Below the pieces are notes generated by a model, which saw only the letters and a program-made list of their open reading frames with translations, searched no databases and had not been told where the DNA came from. A program made the position numbers and the translations under genes. DNA of 64,000 nucleotides from Candidatus Peribacteria bacterium RIFCSPHIGHO2_02_FULL_49_16 (GTDB taxonomy: Bacteria > Patescibacteriota > Gracilibacteria > Peribacterales > Peribacteraceae). Location of the stretch: contig MFXT01000023.1 of assembly GCA_001788955.1 (NCBI GenBank), forward strand, positions 62,001 to 126,000, read 5' to 3'. This document shows positions 18,052 through 26,138 of this stretch, piece after piece. Numbering within the stretch: the first letter of the stretch is position 1; every line of letters begins with the position of its first letter.

Positions 18052-19196
18052 AAGGACAGTATGGCCTTTAAAAGCGCATCCGTCACCGTGTCATGGCCAT
18101 ATTCATTCAGATGCGGATCAAGTTTGTAGTAGAGAAGATGTCCCTGCTTCGCTTGCGCCAAAAATGCCGGACGAAGATCCAGCACGGATATGTCAGAAAA
18201 CTCCTCCACAATGCGATCAAGCAATCCCGATGGATTCCATTCTTCTCGTGAAACGCGATCACGGTACTCCTCGATCACTTCCTCTCTCCATTCTTCGTGA
18301 ATTTCAAATGCGCCCGGCATGAGAAGAGCAATGTACCGTCCCCCATCACGTTCGACTTCTTCCCGCATGGTGCGCGCAAACATCGTGAGCAAAGCAAATC
18401 GTTCCTCTTCCGCCTGCTTTTGTCCTGTATTTGTGTACCAAATAAAATCCCGAAGGAGCGTATGAAGAGCAAGTTCTTGATTTTTCTGTTTGATAGTCCG
18501 CGCAAAGAGATAGGTGCGGCGGATGATTTCGCTTTTTTTCAGCATCACACATTTCCAGCTGCAATCGGGAGGGGCTTCCGGCCAAATCTCCTCAAGAATA
18601 AACTTGCCATGTTCATTCCGTGAAGCGATAAAGTGCATATCTCTTCCGACAAGATCATTTTCCGCAAAGAGAACCTGAACCACGTAATCCGCCTCGAATG
18701 TGCGACCAAGATTCCGGTAGAAGACCAGTTCCTTCACCGGATCGGCTCCTCCGATGCCCAAAGCACGCACCGTAATGGGTCGTCCCAACCGTTCTTCCAA
18801 CCGCTGCCCAAGTTGTTCAACGAAACGTTCGTGCTCCGGCACCTGTTTTGCTTCAACAAACGAATCGCCGATAAAAAGGATGCGCAGTTCATTATCCCGA
18901 TCCTTTACGGGAAATTCCTGTCCGCGAAATCCACGTGAATTTGTCCGAATATGCGTCGTGTATTCCGGCGTACGCATGGTCCACTCCGTATTCGGCGGAT
19001 TGACCCGGCCAAGTTCTCTGTCGTAGACACGATGCACGTCGCCACGGGAAAAAAGTATTCGCCAGGCGCCTTCGGAAAGGAGCAGCATCAGAAGAAGAAC
19101 AAGAAGAGAAAGAAAAATGTTTTTGGCCAAAGGGAACTGGGTTATTAAGTTATTGAATGAGTGGGTTTCCGCGCTGCTACGTAATAGCCCGAACAT
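18048..19196 (-). CDS. SGNH/GDSL-hydrolase-like protein with N-terminal membrane anchor
   Basis: 382 residues. A hydrophobic segment at about residues 25-45 (IFLSLLVLLLMLLLSEG) is followed by an SGNH domain: block I ILFIGDSFVEA, GIGGADP, VLFAENDLVG and the C-terminal Asp/His pair in LDPHLNEYGHDT. Members are esterases or acetyl-group modifiers of polysaccharides; ALGIGGADP is a variant of the usual glycine block. ATG 19196 is the only ATG before the membrane helix and overlaps the upstream methyltransferase by 52 bases. It heads the CotH-CotH-VTC-DUF4956 run through a 4-base overlap. Confidence 0.8.
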   Translation of the reverse strand: MFGLLRSSAETHSFNNLITQFPLAKNIFLSLLVLLLMLLLSEGAWRILFSRGDVHRVYDRELGRVNPPNTEWTMRTPEYTTHIRTNSRGFRGQEFPVKDRDNELRILFIGDSFVEAKQVPEHERFVEQLGQRLEERLGRPITVRALGIGGADPVKELVFYRNLGRTFEADYVVQVLFAENDLVGRDMHFIASRNEHGKFILEEIWPEAPPDCSWKCVMLKKSEIIRRTYLFARTIKQKNQELALHTLLRDFIWYTNTGQKQAEEERFALLTMFARTMREEVERDGGRYIALLMPGAFEIHEEWREEVIEEYRDRVSREEWNPSGLLDRIVEEFSDISVLDLRPAFLAQAKQGHLLYYKLDPHLNEYGHDTVTDALLKAILSL

Positions 19197-19831
19197 AAGA
19201 TGTTCTTTTCTTTCTCACGATGATGAATATCTCCATACTCCGCTGTCACAACCCATCCCAAACACACGCGAACCAATAACGCCTTCAAAAACCACAATGA
19301 CTTACACGGCCGCAGCCACAACGTATCACACTGAAATCCGATGCGTTGGTAGAGCACCGCCAGTGTCTCCATCGTCGTCGCCTCATCTACAATATCTTCG
19401 ATTTCGAAGTCTTGCAGCAAATGCCGAAGACCGTACTTCGTATAACGATAATAATCTCCCGGCACATCGTGTAGAGGAAACACAAATCGCGTGCTCAAGA
19501 GAAGCAATCCTCCCGCCTTAAGCACCCGATGAAATTCCGCAAGCGCCTTTGCCGGCGTATGGAGGTGTTCGAGCACTTCCGTGCAAAGAATGACCTCATA
19601 AGAAGCATCGGTAATTTCTGAAAGATCATGCGCATCTGCGATAATGTCGACCTGCGTATTCGGCCGCGCCTCGATATCCAATGTCGTCCGGTTCGGAAAA
19701 TACTTCCCATACAATGCCGTCCCACAGCCAATATCCAGCGTCTTCTTCTCCGTCGCATATTTTTTCAAAAATGCATCCAACCGCCCGCGGGTGATTTTTT
19801 TTGTGAGACCCATCGCATCAAAAAAACCCAT
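19145..19831 (-). CDS. Class I SAM-dependent methyltransferase
   Basis: 228 residues. Motif I is LDIGCGTALYGKYF, the acidic strand end is TTLDIEARPNTQVD, and motif IV is EVILCTEVLEHLHTPAKAL followed by FHRVLKAGG, all standard for Methyltransf_11. ATG 19831 is backed by a TACACT box six bases upstream. It precedes the SGNH/CotH run on the same strand with an overlapping 3' end, so it may share that transcript. The target is unknown, likely a sugar or glycolipid. Confidence 0.8.
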   Translation of the reverse strand: MGFFDAMGLTKKITRGRLDAFLKKYATEKKTLDIGCGTALYGKYFPNRTTLDIEARPNTQVDIIADAHDLSEITDASYEVILCTEVLEHLHTPAKALAEFHRVLKAGGLLLLSTRFVFPLHDVPGDYYRYTKYGLRHLLQDFEIEDIVDEATTMETLAVLYQRIGFQCDTLWLRPCKSLWFLKALLVRVCLGWVVTAEYGDIHHREKEKNILCSGYYVAARKPTHSIT

Positions 19832-19837
19832 GGATAC

Positions 19838-19843
19838 AGTGTA
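19838..19843 (-). promoter_or_regulatory. -10 TACACT, leaderless promoter of the methyltransferase/SGNH/CotH unit
   Basis: TACACT on the minus strand ends six bases before ATG 19831. Confidence 0.6.
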
Positions 19844-19887
19844 GCAGACATCCTTTTGAATCCTTCGTATCTGGCCTTCACATCCTC

Positions 19888-19893
19888 TATACT
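19888..19893 (+). promoter_or_regulatory. -10 TATACT, leaderless promoter of the GT4 gene
   Basis: TATACT ends seven bases before ATG 19901 in a 69-bp divergent gap; it fixes the start there although the frame is open further upstream. Confidence 0.65.
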
Positions 19894-19900
19894 CCGCGTC

Positions 19901-21034
19901 ATGGCTCTGCGTATTCTCATCCTCGGCTCCAGCCTCGCCGCCGCAAGCGGATGGGGAACGTACGGACGCAATACGGCATTGGGGCTTCGTAAACGCGGGC
20001 ACGTTGTCCGTGCGCTCGTTCATGAAGCAAGCGACGATGAGAATGAAAACGTTTGCCTCCCGGAACCACATTATCTGCTCGGTTCACCGCTCCTTTGGAT
20101 AAAAACCGCATGGGCAATACGGCGGGCGATCCGTGAATTTAAACCCGATATTATCCACATCCTTGTGGAACCCTATGCCCTCGCGATGCCCTTTGTACGC
20201 ATGACGACACATCATGTACCTCCGTGGATCTTGAGCATCATCGGAACATACAGCGTATCTCCGCTCTACATCTTTCACACGCGCCGGCTTCTGTGCAATG
20301 CGTTTTGTCGCGCGGCGGGATTTGTCGTCCTTAGCCACTACACGCAAAAACGCGTTTTGGAATCCGTTGTGGAGCAATGCGGCGAAACATGCGCCCGCGA
20401 TACGCAAAAACGAATGGTTGTCTTTCCGCTCGGCATTGAAGATGTTCCTGCAAGGCAGCGTACGCCGGATCCCCGCTGTAAACACATCCTCTTTGTCAGC
20501 GAGATCAAGCCGCGAAAAGGAGTGAGAGAAATCCTTCACGCATGCGCGGAATTTCGACGCATATCCTCCATTCCGTTTCACATGCATTTCGTCGGCAATA
20601 TCCCGAAAAGCCATTATTCGGAAGAAGTACAGCAGTGCGTTACTGACCTGGGATTGCAATCGCACGTCAGTTTTCATGGCCGTCTCGAACGCGATGCGCT
20701 CAATGCATTCTACGATAAAGCCGACCTATGCCTCGTCCTTGGCATCAGCGACGGCCATCACTTTGAAGGACACTCGCTTGTCTTTTTAGAAGGGAATCTT
20801 CGCGGCATACCGGCTATCGGACCCATCGAATCCGGTGGTGAAGAAGCAATACACGATGGCGTATCGGGATATTGCGTCGATCCTCATAATCCCGCCGAAG
20901 TTGCAGAGCGCATACGTTGGATTCTCGAAGAGAATAACATTACCCCCGAAGCCTGTCGGAAGTGGGCTCTTGATCACAGCATTGAAAAACAGGTGGAATG
21001 TTTTGAAAAAGTTTACGAACATGTTCTTTCGTGA
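19901..21034 (+). CDS. Glycosyltransferase family 4
   Basis: 377 residues. The N-terminal domain starts MALRILILGSSLAAASGWGTYG. The C-terminal donor domain has FVSEIKPRKGVREIL and, in place of the usual EX7E, GHSLVFLEGNLRGIPAIG followed by GGEEAIHDGVSGY. It is a retaining GT-B enzyme that would transfer a sugar from a nucleotide donor on the cytoplasmic face. It leads the plus-strand run of GT4, FAD-type protein, flippase, methyltransferase, deacetylase and GT4, joined by overlaps or gaps of under ten bases. Donor and linkage unknown. Confidence 0.85.
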   Translation: MALRILILGSSLAAASGWGTYGRNTALGLRKRGHVVRALVHEASDDENENVCLPEPHYLLGSPLLWIKTAWAIRRAIREFKPDIIHILVEPYALAMPFVRMTTHHVPPWILSIIGTYSVSPLYIFHTRRLLCNAFCRAAGFVVLSHYTQKRVLESVVEQCGETCARDTQKRMVVFPLGIEDVPARQRTPDPRCKHILFVSEIKPRKGVREILHACAEFRRISSIPFHMHFVGNIPKSHYSEEVQQCVTDLGLQSHVSFHGRLERDALNAFYDKADLCLVLGISDGHHFEGHSLVFLEGNLRGIPAIGPIESGGEEAIHDGVSGYCVDPHNPAEVAERIRWILEENNITPEACRKWALDHSIEKQVECFEKVYEHVLS

Positions 21035-21035
21035 A

Positions 21036-22226
21036 ATGCGTACGTTCGATGCCATCTTCATCGGCACCAGTCCCGTCATGATTCTCGAAGCCCTTCAGAC
21101 CAGTCTCGAAGGAAAAAGCGTCCTCATGATCGATCGACGAGACTCTCTCGGCGGAGCATGGCATACCGCCGTTCTCGGATCATTTAAGGGAATCGAAATC
21201 GGATGCCATTACATCAAACGGTATCGGAAAGGATATGCATTCCTCGAAGAATTAATTGGCAGGACACTGCCCGTCATGGACCCGCAACCATGTGTGCAGT
21301 TCTGGAAATGTCAATTTGATCATGCACAACGATCCCCCGCGGAATTTAGCCTCTGCATCAAAAATATTCGCGAAAGAAAGTATCGCTCTTTCTTTTCTCA
21401 TCTTTTTCGCAGCATTCATTTTTTTTGGCAGGAATATCTGTATAAAAAACAATGGGACAGCCCATTTTGTTATCCGAAAGAGGGGTGCGCGGAAATGATC
21501 AAAGCATTGCAGCGCCTTCTGGACGCGTCTTCCATCGAAATTATACATGGACGCTCTGTGCATGAAATATATGTGGAAAAGAACAAGAAAAATGGCGTCT
21601 GCCACACCGATCAAGACGATATCTTCTTCAGAGAATGTGTCATCAGTTCCTGCACGAATCTCCAAACGATTCACTATCCAAAAAAAAACATCGTTCTCGA
21701 AAAAATAGTGCGATCATACGATCATGTCGTCCTCCACATACATGGGAAAAAGGCACAACCTTTTCATTATATGGAAGTGCGAGATAACCGGTATTTTTCA
21801 CGCGTAAGCGATGTGGGATTTTGTAATCCTTCTTTTAAAAAACATGGTAAAAAAAATGAACTGCTGCTCTGCGTTCAAATTCCAGCAAACCATTGGTCCA
21901 AATTACAACACAATGAAAAAGCGTTTTCCGACATACTCCTTATCCAACTTGAAAAGAAAAAATTGTTACAACCGGGTGGAAATGTGCTGGCTTACTGGAG
22001 TAATCGCTATGAAACGCCTTTTATGGATGATCATGAACTCGATCGCATTGAAAAGGAGTTCTATCCCGCAATACGGACCATGAAAACGACGGACATGGGC
22101 ACGGCCTTGGCTCGATATGCGGACCAGTGGTCATCCGTACTCTTGATGGCTCACTGTATTCGACAACAAGAACATAGATGCACATCGGACATCGAAAAAC
22201 GTGTTCTCACTCTCATGAACATATGA
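21036..22226 (+). CDS. NAD(P)/FAD-binding oxidoreductase-like protein
   Basis: 396 residues from ATG 21036; an in-frame ATG at 21021 would overlap the GT4 stop. The N-terminus AIFIGTSPVMILEALQ resembles a dinucleotide fold, and MIDRRDSLGGAW has the GG doublet after the second strand as in amine-oxidase or UDP-galactopyranose-mutase-like flavoproteins. The GxGxxG motif is degenerate (GTSPVM), so cofactor binding is not certain. YKKQWDSPFCYPKEGCAEM and the C-terminal ALARYADQW are also like that superfamily. The end overlaps the flippase start by four bases. Role unknown, presumably in glycan assembly. Confidence 0.6.
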   Translation: MRTFDAIFIGTSPVMILEALQTSLEGKSVLMIDRRDSLGGAWHTAVLGSFKGIEIGCHYIKRYRKGYAFLEELIGRTLPVMDPQPCVQFWKCQFDHAQRSPAEFSLCIKNIRERKYRSFFSHLFRSIHFFWQEYLYKKQWDSPFCYPKEGCAEMIKALQRLLDASSIEIIHGRSVHEIYVEKNKKNGVCHTDQDDIFFRECVISSCTNLQTIHYPKKNIVLEKIVRSYDHVVLHIHGKKAQPFHYMEVRDNRYFSRVSDVGFCNPSFKKHGKKNELLLCVQIPANHWSKLQHNEKAFSDILLIQLEKKKLLQPGGNVLAYWSNRYETPFMDDHELDRIEKEFYPAIRTMKTTDMGTALARYADQWSSVLLMAHCIRQQEHRCTSDIEKRVLTLMNI

Positions 22227-23548
22227 TCAAAACTCTCCTGTCCTTCATTCGAGTTCCTTTTATTCGGGATGTGACCACGATGCAAATGGGTCGAATCGTC
22301 ATGATCGGAAGCAGTTTTCTCGCATCCATTCTCTACGCGCGTTTTTTGGGTCTCGGAGGATATGGAGAATATGCCGTTATCCTCGCATTTACCGGAACAG
22401 CGGGCATAATCACCAACCTCGGTCAACAGGCGACCGCGCTCACCTTCTTCGCGGAAAGTTACGGAAAAAAAGATCGCATGTCACAGGGCAATATCCTTCA
22501 GTATTTCATGATCACGTCGCTTCTTTCCATTGTTTTTCTCGGCATTCTCGCACTTTTCGCGCCGCTTCTTACAGAGTGGTTTCATGGAAAACGAGAAATC
22601 GGCATTCTCGCGCGAATGATCTTTGTCTCGTCAATGTTCGAATTCGGATTCATTTGGTATTCCATCACGTTGCAAGTCACGAGACACATCCGATTTCTCA
22701 CGATTCTGGAAAATACAAAGACGTTGCTTCAGCTTATTCTCGCCACTGTCTTCCTCTTCTTCGGTTTACATGTCTTCGGCGTGCTCCTTTCATCATTGAT
22801 CGTAAGCATACTGTTCTGTTTCGTAAGTTTCTTTCTGTATTCTCGCCTCCAAAAAACACATGATGTACCCGGTTTTCGTGAAGCAGTGCAGCATCGCCAT
22901 ATGCGGCATCTGTGGAAGTATGCAAAAGACGGCATATGGATCGCCATCGATAAAAATCTTGGCAGTCTCTATCCCACCGTGTTCATCTTCGCCGTAAGCA
23001 CGCAGACAAGCGAAGCAATAACAGGACTGGTGAGACTCGGCTTTAAGCTCGCAAGTCTTCCCGCATCCATGGCAATCGCCAGTATCAGCCGCCTTGCGTC
23101 ATCAGTGATCCCCACGATCATCGGACAGGTAAACATGGACGTTTTCACAAAGATACGCATGCTCTTTTTCAATACGTTCAAGATCCATATATTCGTCAGC
23201 GTCGCCGCGGCTATTTGCATTACGATCTTCCTTCCATACGTCTATGGCGAACATTTCCGACCGGCGATCTATCCGTTCCTGATCATTGTCTTTCTTAATC
23301 TCTCTCTCGGTCTTCATGCGATCGCCACTCCCATTCTGCGAGTGCTTTCCAAGATCCATATTGCAGCGTATTTAAGCGTCATCGGCATCACCGTCGGCCT
23401 CGGTATCCTGTTTGGGCTCGGTGGAACTCTCCCAATCACACAGGCACTCTATCTCTCGCTTCTTGCCTATCATATGATTATCGCACTCGTTCTGATACCG
23501 GTCATGGATATCCTTAAAAAGGTTAAGCTCCCTCCTCGATCTTCTTAA
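22223..23548 (+). CDS. Polysaccharide flippase, Wzx/MATE-like
   Basis: 441 residues, almost wholly hydrophobic with about twelve membrane helices, in the range for Wzx-type polysaccharide transporters. MGRIVMIGSSFLASILYARFLG at the N-terminus, with LGLGGYGEYAVIL, is the usual opening of this family. It would move undecaprenyl-linked oligosaccharides to the outer face. ATG 22223 overlaps the previous stop as ATGA. It is the only recognisable flippase in the window and so is central to export of whatever these clusters build. Confidence 0.85.
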   Translation: MIKTLLSFIRVPFIRDVTTMQMGRIVMIGSSFLASILYARFLGLGGYGEYAVILAFTGTAGIITNLGQQATALTFFAESYGKKDRMSQGNILQYFMITSLLSIVFLGILALFAPLLTEWFHGKREIGILARMIFVSSMFEFGFIWYSITLQVTRHIRFLTILENTKTLLQLILATVFLFFGLHVFGVLLSSLIVSILFCFVSFFLYSRLQKTHDVPGFREAVQHRHMRHLWKYAKDGIWIAIDKNLGSLYPTVFIFAVSTQTSEAITGLVRLGFKLASLPASMAIASISRLASSVIPTIIGQVNMDVFTKIRMLFFNTFKIHIFVSVAAAICITIFLPYVYGEHFRPAIYPFLIIVFLNLSLGLHAIATPILRVLSKIHIAAYLSVIGITVGLGILFGLGGTLPITQALYLSLLAYHMIIALVLIPVMDILKKVKLPPRSS

Positions 23549-23557
23549 AATCACCAT

Positions 23558-24205
23558 ATGCGCATCACACAACCGGACCGGCATTTACTTATACAATTTG
23601 TTCAGCAGAATTCGCATCTTCTCACGGGACATCTTCTGGATGTGGGCGGACAAGATGGCAAACGGTATCGACGATTTTTTTCTCATGTGACGAAGTACAC
23701 CGTCCTCGACCCCGACGAATCCGCACGACCCGATATCGTCGCGGGCGCGGAGAAAATTCCGCTTCCCGACGCCTCGATTGACGATATTCTCTCCACGGAA
23801 GTCTGGATGGATATCTATCCCATTCATGACGCCATCCGGGAAATGGCGCGCGTGCTCAAATCCGGCGGTTACCTTCTCGCCACAACGTCCTTTATGAGCC
23901 CGATCTGCGACGCCCCCTATCACTACTGGCGTTTTACGCCATACTCGCTGCTGAAACTTCTTGAACCGTATTTTGAGGAGATACACATCACTCATCGCGG
24001 AGGCTACCAAAGCGTCAAAGCGCAGACATGGATTCGTTACCGGATTGAGAGATGGAATCTTTACAAACATCCGTTCTTCGGTCATGTCTTTTCTCTTTTG
24101 AGCGCCATTCGCATGCACATCGCCATTCGTCTCGATGCAAGAGACACGTCAGAGATCAATAAAAAATACACGCTCGGTTTTAACATCATTGCCAAACGGA
24201 AATAA
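23558..24205 (+). CDS. Class I SAM-dependent methyltransferase
   Basis: 215 residues. LLDVGGQDGKRYRRFF is a variant motif I, VLDPDESARPDIVAGAEKIP holds the acidic strand and PLPDASIDDILSTEVW corresponds to motif IV, followed by MARVLKSGGYLLATT. This fits Methyltransf_11. It lies nine bases after the flippase gene and its stop overlaps the deacetylase start as TAATG. No Shine-Dalgarno is visible. Substrate not known. Confidence 0.8.
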   Translation: MRITQPDRHLLIQFVQQNSHLLTGHLLDVGGQDGKRYRRFFSHVTKYTVLDPDESARPDIVAGAEKIPLPDASIDDILSTEVWMDIYPIHDAIREMARVLKSGGYLLATTSFMSPICDAPYHYWRFTPYSLLKLLEPYFEEIHITHRGGYQSVKAQTWIRYRIERWNLYKHPFFGHVFSLLSAIRMHIAIRLDARDTSEINKKYTLGFNIIAKRK

Positions 24206-24933
24206 TGCTCTTTACTACATCTTGGGATGACGGCTACGCATCAGATATGCGTCTCGCAGATCTGCTTATGGAGCACGAATGCACGGGAACATTCTATATC
24301 TGCCCCAAACCGCAATATGGAAAAGAGATGCTCTCCAAGCATGCCATTGGACTTCTTGCGCAAAGACATGAAATCGGCGCCCACACCCTGACTCATCCCG
24401 ATCTCACCCGCATTCCTATAGAACTCGCGCAAGAAGAAATTCAACGAAGTAAAATATGGGTGGAAACCGTATCCCAAAAACCCTGCACGATGTTCTGTTA
24501 TCCGTACGGGGCATATAACGAACACGTAAAAAACTTCGTGAAAGAAGCGGGATTTTTTGGCGCGCGTATCACAGAAAATTTCCATTGTTCAGGAAACGAT
24601 CCCTTTGCTCTTCCTGCCTCGATACAATTCTATCCGTTCCCTCTGCGCAGAATCTTCAATCGCCGCTGCATAGGACCGTTGCAAAAATCATGGAAGCCGC
24701 TGCGATCACTTGGTATTCCTCTTACGTCTCTAAGAGCATGGCTTCCCATGGCAAAAGTCGTCTTTCAAAAAATGTATGAATCCGAGGAGCCGTGGTTTCA
24801 CCTCTGGGGACACAGCCAAGAAATCGATCGATACGGCATGTGGAGTGATCTCGAGAAATTTTTGAAGTTTGTGAAAGGATTTGAGAATACGAAGTGTGTG
24901 CCAAATAGTTCACTCATCCCTACAACCCCATGA
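24205..24933 (+). CDS. Polysaccharide deacetylase (NodB-like, CE4)
   Basis: 242 residues. Metal and catalytic motifs of carbohydrate esterase family 4 are present: SWDDGY with Asp8/Asp9, GAHTLTHPDL with His60 and His64, and FCYPYGAYN. It would remove N- or O-acetyl groups from a sugar; with no signal peptide it probably acts in the cytoplasm, perhaps on a lipid-linked intermediate. ATG 24205 shares a base with the upstream stop, and the end overlaps the next GT4 gene by four bases, so it is tightly built into the operon. Confidence 0.9.
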   Translation: MLFTTSWDDGYASDMRLADLLMEHECTGTFYICPKPQYGKEMLSKHAIGLLAQRHEIGAHTLTHPDLTRIPIELAQEEIQRSKIWVETVSQKPCTMFCYPYGAYNEHVKNFVKEAGFFGARITENFHCSGNDPFALPASIQFYPFPLRRIFNRRCIGPLQKSWKPLRSLGIPLTSLRAWLPMAKVVFQKMYESEEPWFHLWGHSQEIDRYGMWSDLEKFLKFVKGFENTKCVPNSSLIPTTP

Positions 24934-26138
24934 ACATTCTCCTCCTCAATGATGACTTTCCCCCGCATGGAAAAAGCAGCGTCAGCGGCATTGTAAAAGA
25001 CGTCGCGCAACAACTCAAAACCAAAGGACACGCTGTCACCATCATTACCACACATCGCACAAACATTTCCCCAAAGATCATTCGTGAAGGCAATGTCATC
25101 AGTCTGCCTATTTCGTATCGCACATCCCTGCGCCATTACTTTTGCCTCTATAATCCAAAAGTCGCACGGCTCCTTGCGCAAGAATTGCGGAAAATCAAAC
25201 CGGATGTCGTACACGCGCATAATCTCCACACGCATCTCACCTACCATGCGCTCGCCGTCGCAAAACGCTTCACGCCTCACGTCTCTATCACCATGCATGA
25301 CGTCATGAGTTTTTCGTACGGACGCGTCGCCACCAAAAACTTTTTGGATTCAGAGGGACAAGATGTGCACACCGATCTTTTTGATCACATCAGACAAGCC
25401 GGCCTGCAATATAATCCGCTGCGCAATATGTGCATCCGCTTCATGCTGCGGCGCAATGCCACACGCGTGTTTGCCGTCAGCAATGCTCTCAAGCGCGCAC
25501 TTGATGCCCATCACATAATCAATACGGAAGTGCGTTACAATCGCATCGATACGCATTTTTGGCGGAACGATGAAGAGGGAGCGGTTCGTTTTCGAAAAGA
25601 ACACCGTCTCGAAGACAGAAAATTGATTCTCTTCGGCGGAAGGTTAAGTCGGGATAAGGGAAGCACGCCGCTCCTTCACGCTCTCAATTCCATCCGAAAG
25701 AACATACCGAATGTCTTTCTCATCGTGATCGGAAATCCCGTGTCATGGGAGGGGCTCGTACGCGAAGCGCAGATCGTAGAAGACCTTTCGCAATATATCA
25801 CCTGCCTGAATTGGCTCTCGAAAGAAGAGTTGCGTTCCGTCTACTCCTCGGCGGACATTGTCACAACACCCTCTCTTTGTCTCGATACGTTCAACCTTAT
25901 GAACGCAGAAGCTATGTCCTGTGAAACGCCTGTTGTCGGTACATGCTTTGGCGGCACGCCCGAAGTCGTCGAAAACGACGTTACGGGATTTATTCGCAAT
26001 CCGCTGCACATCGAAGAGTACACCGATGCATTGCAAAAACTTCTTACCGATGACGTACTTGCAAAGAACATGGGAAAGGCCGGGAGAAAACGCATGGAAG
26101 AATTATTTGATATACACTCAACGAACCTGATGCAATAG
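24930..26138 (+). CDS. Glycosyltransferase family 4
   Basis: 402 residues. NILLLNDDFPPHGKSSVSG opens the acceptor domain; the donor domain has FGGRLSRDKGSTPLL, SADIVTTPS and AEAMSCETPVVGT with GGTPEVVENDVTGF, typical GT4 features. It is the last gene of the plus-strand operon 19901-26138 and overlaps the convergent membrane-protein gene by 21 bases. Next to a deacetylase, it might transfer a sugar that is then modified. Donor unknown. Confidence 0.85.
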   Translation: MNILLLNDDFPPHGKSSVSGIVKDVAQQLKTKGHAVTIITTHRTNISPKIIREGNVISLPISYRTSLRHYFCLYNPKVARLLAQELRKIKPDVVHAHNLHTHLTYHALAVAKRFTPHVSITMHDVMSFSYGRVATKNFLDSEGQDVHTDLFDHIRQAGLQYNPLRNMCIRFMLRRNATRVFAVSNALKRALDAHHIINTEVRYNRIDTHFWRNDEEGAVRFRKEHRLEDRKLILFGGRLSRDKGSTPLLHALNSIRKNIPNVFLIVIGNPVSWEGLVREAQIVEDLSQYITCLNWLSKEELRSVYSSADIVTTPSLCLDTFNLMNAEAMSCETPVVGTCFGGTPEVVENDVTGFIRNPLHIEEYTDALQKLLTDDVLAKNMGKAGRKRMEELFDIHSTNLMQ

